From NCBI RefSeq assembly GCF_003050865.1, contig NZ_QAOK01000028.1, forward strand, positions 1 through 38,906: a stretch of DNA of 38,906 nucleotides, written 5' to 3'. Shown here piece by piece: positions 15,305 to 21,999 of this stretch (positions are counted from its first letter, which is position 1; every line of letters starts with the position of its first letter). The translations under genes and the position numbers were made by a program. This DNA is from Nitrosospira multiformis (GTDB taxonomy: Bacteria > Pseudomonadota > Gammaproteobacteria > Burkholderiales > Nitrosomonadaceae). The notes beneath the pieces were generated by a model. The model did not search any database. It had not been told where the DNA came from and saw only the letters and a list, made by a program, of their open reading frames with translations.

Positions 15305-16032
15305 TGGCAAATGTACATATGATTCTGCAAGGAAAAGGCGGCGTGGGTAAATCTTTCATTGCCGCTGTGCTTGCGCAATACATGAATGCAATGGGGAAAA
15401 AACCCCTCTGCATTGATACAGATCCGGTAAATGCAACCTTCCACGGATATAAAGCGCTCAATGTCCATAAGCTTGAAATTATGGAAGGAGACGAGATCAA
15501 TCCTCGCCATTTCGATGCATTAGTGGAACTGCTTGCTTCGTCTAAGCAGGATGTCATCATCGACAACGGGGCAAGCTCTTTCGTCCCGTTGTCGCACTAT
15601 CTCATTACGAATCATGTGCCGGCACTTTTGTACGAAATCGGGCATCGGTTGATGGTGCATACCGTTATCACAGGCGGCCAGGCATTGCGCGATACGGTGA
15701 GTGGTTTTGCGCAAATGGCTTCCCAGTTTCCGCAAGATGTGTCGTTTGTAGTATGGCTCAACCCCTACTGGGGCTTAATTGAACATGAAGGAAAACGTTT
15801 CGTAGACCTGAAGGCCTGCAAAGACTATCGCGACCAGGTGACGGCCGTAATTGAGATTCCTGCATTGAAACGTGAAACCTATGGGCATGACCTGTCAGAG
15901 ATGTTGCGAGCGCGGCGCACGTTTGAGGAATCCTTACAGCTCGCTTCACTCCCGATCATGGTGCGCCAGCGTTTGAAGATTGTGCGCGACCAGCTTTATA
16001 GGGGGCTCAGCGGCTTGGTGACGCCCGCATGA
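15304..16032 (+). CDS. traL: TraL, ParA-like ATPase of the tra region
   Basis: 242 residues (RP4 TraL 241). The opening MANVHMILQGKGGVGKSFIA has a Walker A of the deviant ParA/MinD type (GKGGVGKS, 10-17), and KPLCIDTDPVNATF follows as the A' motif. The protein is very close in pattern to RP4 TraL. Its biochemical role is still unclear; it is not essential for transfer in all hosts. It overlaps traK at its start and traM at its end (ATGA). Confidence 0.93.
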   Translation: MANVHMILQGKGGVGKSFIAAVLAQYMNAMGKKPLCIDTDPVNATFHGYKALNVHKLEIMEGDEINPRHFDALVELLASSKQDVIIDNGASSFVPLSHYLITNHVPALLYEIGHRLMVHTVITGGQALRDTVSGFAQMASQFPQDVSFVVWLNPYWGLIEHEGKRFVDLKACKDYRDQVTAVIEIPALKRETYGHDLSEMLRARRTFEESLQLASLPIMVRQRLKIVRDQLYRGLSGLVTPA

Positions 16033-16484
16033 ATAGTAATGAAAAGAATAGCCTTTCCCAGGAGTGTGATGCGCTTGATGAAATCATCCGAGAAGTGGCT
16101 ATTCGTCATGGTATCTCCGTTGGACGCGATGATCCTATCCTGATGACTTATACCATCAACAGACAGGTGATGGAGTCCGCTATAGGTATTCAGAAGATGA
16201 TCTTGAACGACCACCTAAAGGGCTTGAGAACACTTTCAAAGGAGCTACAGGATGAAGCTGCAGGGCGGCTGGAACAAACCATGCGCGAAGCCGCCAATAG
16301 CATCTGTCTAGCCCTCGAACAGGAAGCAAAACGTCTCTTCAGTCTGCAACGAATGGAAAATGAGATGGTAGCCCGCAAGATGATGGAGGAATACAGGCAT
16401 TTGCAGCGCTCCTCCAGCATTAGCTTCCTAGTTTCGTTCCTTGGATTCGCCATAGCTCTAGCGGTGTTATGGTATACAGGGTAG
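16029..16484 (+). CDS. traM: TraM, conjugal transfer protein
   Basis: 151 residues (RP4 TraM 145). Conserved ISVGRDDPILMTYTINRQVM early in the protein, a long coiled-coil-like helix (about 60-125), and a C-terminal membrane segment (SFLVSFLGFAIALAVLWYTG) that anchors it in the inner membrane. The start codon overlaps the traL stop. In RP4 it raises transfer efficiency; the mechanism is not known. Confidence 0.9.
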   Translation: MNSNEKNSLSQECDALDEIIREVAIRHGISVGRDDPILMTYTINRQVMESAIGIQKMILNDHLKGLRTLSKELQDEAAGRLEQTMREAANSICLALEQEAKRLFSLQRMENEMVARKMMEEYRHLQRSSSISFLVSFLGFAIALAVLWYTG

Positions 16485-16491
16485 TAATGAA

Positions 16492-16851
16492 TTAGCGGGA
16501 CAATCTTCTGCTTTTGCTCAAAGCAGCGTCCGCCACAAGGGCTTTCCCCTGCTCATATGAAATGGAAACGGGCTTGCCATATTCGGGGATGGAGTCGAAT
16601 ACTTGGAATAGATGCCGAACAATATTCTGTTCTGTTTTCTGGTATACGTAGGTCTCATCTGCATGAAACACAATCCCGTTGTGCTGCACAGTGGGATCTA
16701 CATCCTTCGCGAGATAGGCATTATAGATTCCAGGCTTGAGGCGACCGGCCTTGGAAACCTTTTGCGTAATCCACTCTCCTCCCTGCTCCTGCTGGAGAAG
16801 ACGCTGCCCATTCATGACAAGGATGCGCTCTTTCTTTGCTGATACTTCCAC
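16492..16851 (-). CDS. KfrB-domain protein
   Basis: I prefer the GTG at 16851 (119 aa), directly preceded by GGGGAGGGGA, over an ATG at 16908 that would overlap korB. The core GRLKPGIYNAYLAKDVDPTV, then QHNGIVFHADETYVYQK, matches the KfrB domain found in IncP KfrB and in many long plasmid proteins. KfrA/B/C of IncP-1 plasmids help stable segregation. This copy lacks a neighbouring kfrA. It lies 19 bases after the KorB-type gene and probably shares its transcript. Confidence 0.72.
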   Translation of the reverse strand: MEVSAKKERILVMNGQRLLQQEQGGEWITQKVSKAGRLKPGIYNAYLAKDVDPTVQHNGIVFHADETYVYQKTEQNIVRHLFQVFDSIPEYGKPVSISYEQGKALVADAALSKSRRLSR

Positions 16852-16870
16852 TCCCCTCCCCTTTCGTAAA

Positions 16871-17833
16871 CTACTCACCCTCTGCCAGCCCGACAAGCTG
16901 AACGTCATTCATTGCGTGTTCTTTCTCTTCCCCGCTATCCTGATATCGAATCCATGCTCTTCCGAAGCGGGAAGGACGGCGATAGTAAAGTAAATACCCA
17001 ATCCGATCATCAATGCGTACCTGTACGAGTGGCTTTCGTAGCTTGAAAGGATTTGTCGTGCGCCGTTTGCGCTCGTGAGATGTTGTTTCTGCTTCTAAAT
17101 GAATTTCTTGAGGAGCCAGCGTGGAAGAGGATTCCTGCTTTGCGCGCCTATCCAGAAAGTCTCGTAGGCTCCTTATGGAGTGGCGCGTAACCTCTACAGT
17201 TGAATCATCGAGCCATATTTCCACATCATCAGGATACAGTTTCCATACCGTGAATAGCTGAGTGAGTGCAGAAACATCTTCGCACCGCCCCGAATTAAAT
17301 ACTTCAGCGAGCGGCTCGGGCAGCTTTAGAAGATTACTGTAGTAAGTTACAAATGGAGGGGTTTTCCCCAATTCTTTGGCAATCTGAATCCGTTGCTTTC
17401 CCTTTTTTTCTTCCTGATCTATCAGGATTGCCCATTCTCTCGGCGTAAAGTTAGCGTGATGAGCATTGACGATAATCTGATCTATTTTCGTAAAATCGGG
17501 ATCAATAAACGCAGGAATAGACTTTTTACCTGCCATCTTAGAGGCTCTATAACGCCGGGCCCCATCATTGATAATGTACCGACCTGGTTTCTCCGTATTA
17601 AGATGTACTGAGATTGGGTTTTTAACGCCCCTGTCGCGGATTGTGTCCGCCAATTCTTGAAGGAGCTGAGGATCGAAAACGGTTCGAGGCTGGTTTGGAT
17701 CTTCATCTATCAAATCCAGCGGCAATTCTATTGGACTATGTGAGGTAGATACCGATTCCTGTCGGGAATCGTTCAGAGACGGTGCGATATGTCGGCTTGA
17801 TTGATCATCTGTTTTTTTTTTGGCTTTTACCAT
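16871..17833 (-). CDS. korB: KorB-type ParB protein (repressor and partition)
   Basis: 320 residues (RP4 KorB 358). The ParB N-domain runs about 35-110, with GARRYRASK (91-99) in the place of the CTP-binding GERR motif. A helix-turn-helix spans about 147-169 (QRIQIAKELGKTPPFVTYYS). The C-terminal domain PLVQVRIDDRIGYLLYYRRP with RFGRAWIRYQDSGEE and NDVQLVGLAEGE follows the SH3-like KorB dimer domain. KorB in RK2 binds TTTAGCSGCTAAA operators, represses tra/trb/rep promoters, and acts with IncC in partition. Here it is not adjacent to a ParA gene. A related 15-bp palindrome lies 58 bases upstream of its start. Confidence 0.88.
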   Translation of the reverse strand: MVKAKKKTDDQSSRHIAPSLNDSRQESVSTSHSPIELPLDLIDEDPNQPRTVFDPQLLQELADTIRDRGVKNPISVHLNTEKPGRYIINDGARRYRASKMAGKKSIPAFIDPDFTKIDQIIVNAHHANFTPREWAILIDQEEKKGKQRIQIAKELGKTPPFVTYYSNLLKLPEPLAEVFNSGRCEDVSALTQLFTVWKLYPDDVEIWLDDSTVEVTRHSIRSLRDFLDRRAKQESSSTLAPQEIHLEAETTSHERKRRTTNPFKLRKPLVQVRIDDRIGYLLYYRRPSRFGRAWIRYQDSGEEKEHAMNDVQLVGLAEGE

Positions 17834-17837
17834 CTAG

Positions 17838-17889
17838 AAATCCCCAGCTACTTTTTAATCAAAATGAGTCTAGCAAAAACTGGGGATTT
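17838..17889. promoter_or_regulatory. 10-bp inverted repeat upstream of korB
   Basis: AAATCCCCAG (17838-17847) and CTGGGGATTT (17880-17889) are exact reverse complements 32 bases apart. They bracket the probable promoter (TAGACT -10 on the minus strand) just before the korB start. Candidate operator pair or mRNA leader structure. Confidence 0.5.
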
Positions 17890-17890
17890 A

Positions 17891-17905
17891 TTTAAGCCGC
17901 GTAAA
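17891..17905. promoter_or_regulatory. KorB-operator-like palindrome, site 1
   Basis: TTTAAGCCGCGTAAA fits TTTAnGCSGCnTAAA, which is the RK2 KorB operator TTTAGCSGCTAAA with one extra base on each side. A second match lies upstream of trbA (24039-24053). An overlapping GTAAAT-4-ATTTAC repeat follows at 17901-17916. Confidence 0.55.
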
Positions 17906-18015
17906 TGATTATTTACCTCATCTTTTTGATGTAACAAAACAGATCATGCAGGTGTAGAGGAGAAAATGAAGAAAAAAAGACCAGTCAAAGTATAAACCGG
18001 ACCGTGAAAAACCAA

Positions 18016-18192
18016 TCAGCATACGGAAAAACTGAAAAGTAACATCATAGCGAGCAACCAACGTAATACGGGCCAAAAAAATGCAACCAGAAACCACAGA
18101 ATGCTAACGAACCTTGATACTACTTTATTGCCCATATGAACTCTGGGTGGATTTGAATAGTTGAGGTTTCCCCTTATTGGAATAACATTCAT
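18016..18192 (-). CDS. kleE: KleE-like small membrane protein, 58 aa
   Basis: AAAGGA lies 7 bases before an ATG at 18192; 58 codons to a TGA at 18016-18018. The N-terminus MNVIPIRGNLNYSNPPRV is soluble. Residues ~28-58 are strongly hydrophobic and aromatic (FVSILWFLVAFFWPVLRWLL). The WPVLRW..A pattern and the NVI.I start are what I know of KleE from IncP plasmids, a small membrane protein of the kle stable-inheritance operons. It lies between ssb and korB on the same strand, where a kle gene would be expected. Below common ORF length cut-offs, so easily missed. The KleE identity is probable, not proven. Confidence 0.65.
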   Translation of the reverse strand: MNVIPIRGNLNYSNPPRVHMGNKVVSRFVSILWFLVAFFWPVLRWLLAMMLLFSFSVC

Positions 18193-18236
18193 TTCAAAAT
18201 CCTTTGTCAGCCCTTTTTAATCGGTTGTTAGCTTGC

Positions 18237-18641
18237 TCAATTTTTTTCAGAATGGAACTCCAGCACTTCTTCATCTAAAGTCGATCCATCCACTGGATGC
18301 TTGCTGGGTTGCTTGTTTAACATTCTAAGCAGGTTGCCTGCTATTTCTGTTGTAAATCGCCTTTTGCCGTCTTTGTCTTCCCAATAATGGGTTCTGAGTT
18401 TTCCCTCAAGATATACCAGTGCTCCTTTCTTCAGATAGTCCCTTGTTACATCGGCTAGTGCTTTGTAAAACACGATTCGATGCCATTCTGTTCTTTCCTG
18501 TCGATTACCTTCCCTATCTCTCCATACTTCCGTAGTAGCAAGATTAAAGGTAGCTACAGTTGTCCCATCCGGAGAAGAACGTATTTCTGGATCAGCACCA
18601 AGATTTCCCATTAAATTTACTCTATTTAGAGATGCACTCAT
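18237..18641 (-). CDS. ssb: Single-stranded DNA-binding protein
   Basis: 134 residues with an OB-fold: MSASLNRVNLMGNLGADPEI, then TEWHRIVFYKALADVTRDYL and KKGALVYLEGKLRTHYWEDK. The C-terminus is short and lacks the long Gly/Gln linker and DDIPF tip of chromosomal SSB, like plasmid-borne SSBs such as the one beside trfA in RK2. GAAAGGAG lies 7 bases before the ATG. It protects ssDNA during replication and after conjugative entry. The promoter region upstream carries an AT-rich palindrome. First of a leftward block ssb-kleE-korB-kfrB-like. Confidence 0.94.
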   Translation of the reverse strand: MSASLNRVNLMGNLGADPEIRSSPDGTTVATFNLATTEVWRDREGNRQERTEWHRIVFYKALADVTRDYLKKGALVYLEGKLRTHYWEDKDGKRRFTTEIAGNLLRMLNKQPSKHPVDGSTLDEEVLEFHSEKN

Positions 18642-18671
18642 GGTTTTCTCCTTTCACAATAAAGGCGTAAA

Positions 18672-18689
18672 TATACGATATATTGTATA
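18672..18689. promoter_or_regulatory. AT-rich palindrome upstream of ssb
   Basis: TATACGATATATTGTATA, near-symmetric. The 11-mer TATACGATATA recurs (opposite strand) at 24573-24583 before trbB, and CGATATATT recurs before traK. Candidate shared operator. Confidence 0.4.
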
Positions 18690-18775
18690 TAAAGAATATG
18701 AAATAGCAATATGTGTTTTTGATTATTGGAGAATTTTATGAATAGTTTTTTACTTTTGTTCTGTGTTCTCAACAG

Positions 18776-18798
18776 CGTGGGTAAAACCACGAGTTTTT
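18776..18798 (+). terminator. Rho-independent terminator, rightward
   Basis: CGTGG-GTAAAA-CCACG stem-loop followed by AGTTTTT. It would end a short rightward transcript starting near 18690. A 20-codon ORF (ATG 18738, GGAG upstream) ends on the same T-run. No larger gene is served. Confidence 0.6.
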
Positions 18799-18951
18799 AA
18801 GAAAAAATTATAAAAAAATGATTTAGGCAAGGCCGAAGGCCGCGTCAGAGAAGATTGGTTTTAAAGATTAGGAATCCTGTGGGCAATCCCTGTGGGAAAT
18901 CTTGTGGACGAAGGTTTATCGTCCATCAGGTTTTCCATCAGGGTTGTCCAT
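18795..18951 (+). repeat. Long inverted repeat, left arm
   Basis: Matches the reverse complement of 35687-35850 in exact blocks of 23 bp (18826-18848), 21 bp (18879-18899), 17 bp (18921-18937) and 13 bp (18939-18951), in the same order. The blocks contain TTGTGGA- and TTGTCCA-like words. Part of the origin region. Confidence 0.85.
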
Positions 18952-18993
18952 AGGGTAGATGAGGGTGTACTGAATGTTGGTGAGGCTTAAGAA

Positions 18994-19019
18994 ATTCCAA
19001 GTTGGAATATTTATCCACA
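18994..19019 (+). other. oriV: Palindrome and DnaA box of the vegetative origin
   Basis: ATTCCAA-g-TTGGAAT (18994-19008) is followed by TTATCCACA (19011-19019), a perfect DnaA box. Together with AT-rich DNA (18650-18830) and the iterons to the right this marks oriV. Confidence 0.75.
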
Positions 19020-19087
19020 AGTTTCCCTGCTCCAACTATCGGAGATATATATAGGTAAAACCTAAAGGCTAACCTATCGGTTTAGGG

Positions 19088-19183
19088 GGGGTCTAATTAG
19101 GCATGAATGAGGGGTCTAATTAGGCATATATTTGTCAATTCAGGGGTCTGATTAGGCATGGATGGGGGGGTCTGATTAGGCGT
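19088..19183 (+). repeat. oriV: Iteron array, four copies
   Basis: Direct 17-bp repeats GGGGTCTAATTAGGCAT at 19088-19104 and 19111-19127, GGGGTCTGATTAGGCAT at 19143-19159, and GGGGTCTGATTAGGCGT at 19167-19183. Spacing is 23, 32 and 24 bp. Iterons are bound by the plasmid initiator; repA lies next to the array. A fifth copy is beyond the inserted IS at 20548. Confidence 0.9.
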
Positions 19184-19269
19184 GGATAGATAACGGACCC
19201 CACTGAGTTATACACACTGTGAACCGCCCCGGGTTTTGTAGAGGCTTCAATATCTGAGAGAATGGAGCC

Positions 19270-19590
19270 ATGAAGAAACAGAACAAATTTCCCCCCGAGG
19301 TGCGTGAACGCGCCGTGCCCATGGTGCTGGAGCACCGTGGCGAGTATCCATCGTTGTGGGCCACCATCGAATCGATTGCGCCCAAGATTGGCTGTGTACC
19401 GCAAACCTTGAACGAATGGGTGCGCAAGCATAAAGTTGATATGGGAACGCATAACGGTGTTACCAGCGAGCGTGAACGGGTCAAGGAGCTTGAGCGGGAG
19501 AACCGGGAGTTGCGCCGTGCCAATGAGATCCTGAAGCTGGCCAGCGCGTTTTTCGCCCAGGCGGAGCTCGACCGTCGATTCAAGTCCTGA
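19270..19590 (+). CDS. IS3-family transposase OrfA
   Basis: 106 residues. Helix-turn-helix of the IS3/IS911 OrfA type ([20 protein letters not shown] to TLNEWVRKH), then a leucine-zipper-like coil ([20 protein letters not shown]) ending [20 protein letters not shown]. Binds the IS ends. It appears intact, whereas its OrfB partner is broken, so at most it could act as a repressor or inhibitor of related elements. Confidence 0.93.
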   Translation: MKKQNKFPPEVRERAVPMVLEHRGEYPSLWATIESIAPKIGCVPQTLNEWVRKHKVDMGTHNGVTSERERVKELERENRELRRANEILKLASAFFAQAELDRRFKS

Positions 19591-20495
19591 GAGATTTCGT
19601 CGACCGGCATCGAGCATCTAGGGGGTCGAGCCGATCTGCAAATTGCTGCAGATCGCCCCGTCTGGCTATCGACATTATGCCGCAGAGCAGAGGAATCCTG
19701 CATTGCGTTGCGCGCGTGCCAAGCGTGATGACATTCTGCTGCTACAGATTGAGCGGGTTTGGCAGGCCAATATGCAAGTCTACGGCGCTGACAAAGTCTG
19801 GCGTCAACTCAATCGGAAGGAGAGCGGGTGACACGCTGCACGGTCGAGCGGCTTATGAAACGCATGGAGTTGCAAGGTGCGCGACGTGGCAAGATTGTAC
19901 GTACCACGATTGCCGATACGGCAGCGCCTTGCCCATTGGACCGGATCAATCGGCAGTTCAAAGCAAATCGTCCTAATCAGCTTTGGGTCTCAGACTTTAC
20001 CTATGTTTCGACTTGGCAGGGCTGGTTGTATGTGGCCTTCGTGATTGATGTGTTTGCCAGGCGCATCGTAGGCTGGCGCGTCAGCAACTCCATGCAAACG
20101 GACTTCGTGCTCGATGCGCTCGAGCAGGCTCTCTATGCGCGTCAACCTGAGAAATCAGAAGGCCTGGTACATCACAGCGATAGAGGGTCTGAATGTCTCT
20201 CCATTCGCTACACTGAACGTCTCGCCCAGAGGCGGGTATTAAGCCTTCCGTAGGCAGCCGTGGCGACAGCTACGACAACGCATTGGCTGAGTCAATCAAC
20301 GGGTTGTACAAGGCTGAATTGATCCATCGCAAAGCGCCCTGGAAAACCAGGGCGTCGGTGGAATTAGCGACTCTGGAATGGGTATCCTGGTTTAACCACC
20401 ACCGGTTACTCGAACCTGTCGGTTATATTCCGCCAGCTGAAGCAGAGGCAAACTATTATCAGCAACTGGCCCAAAAGGCCACGGTAGAAGTTTAA
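19588..20495 (+). pseudogene. IS3-family transposase OrfB, frameshifted
   Basis: The integrase core is recognisable but split over frames. A break near 19621 precedes GVEPICKLLQIAPSGYRHYA, another near 19828 precedes TRCTVERLMKRMELQGARRG, and a third near 20227 precedes the GSRGDSYDNALAESINGLYK part. The DDE triad is still readable: Asp in LWVSDFTYV, Asp in HHSDRGSE, Glu in ALAESING. At least three shifts mean no active transposase, so the element is fixed in place unless helped in trans. Confidence 0.9.
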
Positions 20496-20547
20496 CTTAA
20501 ACCAAAAAGCCTCCACGAAAACCGGGGCGATTCACTGAATCATAAGG

Positions 20548-20564
20548 GGGGTCGGATTAGGCAT
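20548..20564 (+). repeat. oriV: Fifth iteron, separated by the IS
   Basis: GGGGTCGGATTAGGCAT, one to two bases off the other four, same orientation. Removing the IS and one CTG would put it about 55 bp from iteron four. It lies 52 bp from the repA stop. Confidence 0.85.
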
Positions 20565-20616
20565 AGTGCTGATCGCACCATGATCTAAGTTTGTTTCCAA
20601 TCAGCTTCTGTGAATA

Positions 20617-21585
20617 CTAGAATCCCTTATACGGAATTGGAGGAGGAGACGGCATAAGCATGATTCCTCCCGTAACCTGTTTTACCTTGGCTTCCGGGTA
20701 GACTGAGAGAGCAGCGCGTAATGCTGGTAAAAATTTCTTTTTAAAATCTTTGTCTGCATCTTTACCTTGGTATTCCTGCGCAAATTGATCGCGCAGATTA
20801 GCCCAATGCAGAACTATTGGTCTGCCCTGAATTCTATGTAAGCGCTGCGCAAGCCAGGTGTAAACGTCCAGAGCTAATGCTGAACTCTTCAGCGCCATAA
20901 AAGCGCGTAGATCGAGAGGTACAGCATGATCCTTCAGGGTGAGGTAATAATCCTGAGAGAATGTAACTGATCCCGGCCAAAAGGGACGTTGCTTTTCTTC
21001 GGTATTGAGCCACGCTTCAAAATGCTTGATGGGTTTGCCTTCGTAAGTGTGGGCCCGACCGTTTGCGTTAAAACCTAACGTCATGCGACATGCGGATAGT
21101 GCTTGTACTTGCTTGCGGAAAGTTGTGTAGACTCCGTTGCGGCCACCATTAATATTTTTGTGTCCAAGCATCCGTAGGAATTCGCTTGCACTGTCTCCTA
21201 CAGGAATTTCTGGTGAGTTGAAACGTACGGCATAGGTGTTCATCCAGGCTAACATTAGGCGTGGCATTGCTCCGTATGGGATTGGTTGTTGGACAAACTG
21301 CTTGCCATCCCATAACTTTCCGGCTTCTACCAATAATGCTGCGCCACCGGAATAACGTTCAAAAGAATTACCTTCTACTTTGGAGCGAGGTAAGCCTACC
21401 TGGCACATTATAGAGTGCATGTAGGCTCTATCATCATCATCTGGACGCTCGCCAGCAATCTCTGCAGCAGTCTTGACCAGGCGTTTCTGGTTTCTCGTTA
21501 GGGGTGGGGTTGCTGGCGAATTTGTCTCAGCTTGTTCAGCTTCTTTTTGACCAATGGCTTGATCCAAAGTCTTCTTTTGTATCAT
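20617..21585 (-). CDS. repA: Plasmid replication initiator, RepA_C family
   Basis: 322 residues. The C-terminal two thirds match the RepA_C initiator pattern: RLMLAWMNTYAVRFNSPEIP, DSASEFLRMLG, SSALALDVYTWLAQRL, VLHWANLRDQFAQEY, FLPALRAALSVYPEAKV and the terminal MPSPPPIPYKGF. It is not the TrfA initiator of IncP plasmids. The protein should bind the five iterons, which lie just downstream of its own gene, and load host replication proteins with DnaA. It is last in the leftward parA-parB-korA-repA series, 45 bases after the korA-like gene. Confidence 0.9.
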   Translation of the reverse strand: MIQKKTLDQAIGQKEAEQAETNSPATPPLTRNQKRLVKTAAEIAGERPDDDDRAYMHSIMCQVGLPRSKVEGNSFERYSGGAALLVEAGKLWDGKQFVQQPIPYGAMPRLMLAWMNTYAVRFNSPEIPVGDSASEFLRMLGHKNINGGRNGVYTTFRKQVQALSACRMTLGFNANGRAHTYEGKPIKHFEAWLNTEEKQRPFWPGSVTFSQDYYLTLKDHAVPLDLRAFMALKSSALALDVYTWLAQRLHRIQGRPIVLHWANLRDQFAQEYQGKDADKDFKKKFLPALRAALSVYPEAKVKQVTGGIMLMPSPPPIPYKGF

Positions 21586-21630
21586 CTTGAGAAGCCCCTG
21601 CGGTTGTTTCGCATTTACAACGCATTTGCG

Positions 21631-21957
21631 TCAACTGTTCTGAGAAAAATACTTGATCCGTTCACGTTCCACTTCGGTAAGAAATCGATTGAGCATTTCT
21701 TGAGGAGCACACACCGATGCTCTTACCCAATCCGGGGGAAACATGGAGTTTCGAAGGTATGCGGAATGAAACTTGTCGCGGATGGCCATTACGCGTTGGC
21801 GCGTGAGCTGGTATCGCGCAGCAACCTCAGACATATCTTTTCCCTCCACCAATATTTCGCGAGCAATCACTACGCTTTTCTCCTTTAGCCGTGTATTTCG
21901 AGCAACTCTCTCAAAATCAGCTGCGGGAATACGATAGCTATCTAACATTTGTTGCAT
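21631..21957 (-). CDS. korA: KorA/TrfB-like transcriptional repressor
   Basis: 108 residues. The N-terminal half has the KorA pattern: VVIAREILVEGKDMSEVAAR, then YQLTRQRVMAIRDKFHSAY, a helix-turn-helix at about 39-62. The C-terminal FPPDWVRASVCAPQEMLNRF resembles the dimerisation domain that KorA and TrbA share in RK2 (compare LPPGYQRICAV in TrbA here). KorA of RK2 represses trfA, korAB and kle promoters. Here the gene sits between parB and repA, so autorepression would directly set initiator level. Confidence 0.75.
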   Translation of the reverse strand: MQQMLDSYRIPAADFERVARNTRLKEKSVVIAREILVEGKDMSEVAARYQLTRQRVMAIRDKFHSAYLRNSMFPPDWVRASVCAPQEMLNRFLTEVERERIKYFSQNS

Positions 21958-21999
21958 GAAATCCTCTTCTAGCTAGCGGCATTCCTGCCGGTTTGTTGT

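Larger units (their letters stand above)
19220..20534 (+). mobile_element. IS3-family insertion sequence, defective, 1315 bp
   Basis: Terminal inverted repeats start TGAACCGCCCCGG (left, 19220) and TGAATCGCCCCGG (right, read inward from 20534) and extend ~27 bp with few mismatches. They are flanked by a 3-bp direct repeat CTG (19217-19219 and 20535-20537). It carries intact orfA and a multiply frameshifted orfB. It is inserted inside the iteron array. Ends, duplication size and the two-ORF layout are typical of IS3. Confidence 0.92.

Noticed and set aside
16852-16908. ATG start at 16908 for the KfrB-domain gene
   Set aside because: It would overlap the korB 3' end by 38 bases, whereas a GTG at 16851 has a strong GGGGAGGGGA just upstream.
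17965-17994. Nine-codon ORF with good ribosome site (MKKKRPVKV) between kleE and korB
   Set aside because: Too short and on the opposite strand to all neighbours; no further evidence.
19088-19183. CRISPR array
   Set aside because: The repeats are 17 bp with short irregular spacers, sit beside repA and a DnaA box, and have no cas genes; they are iterons.
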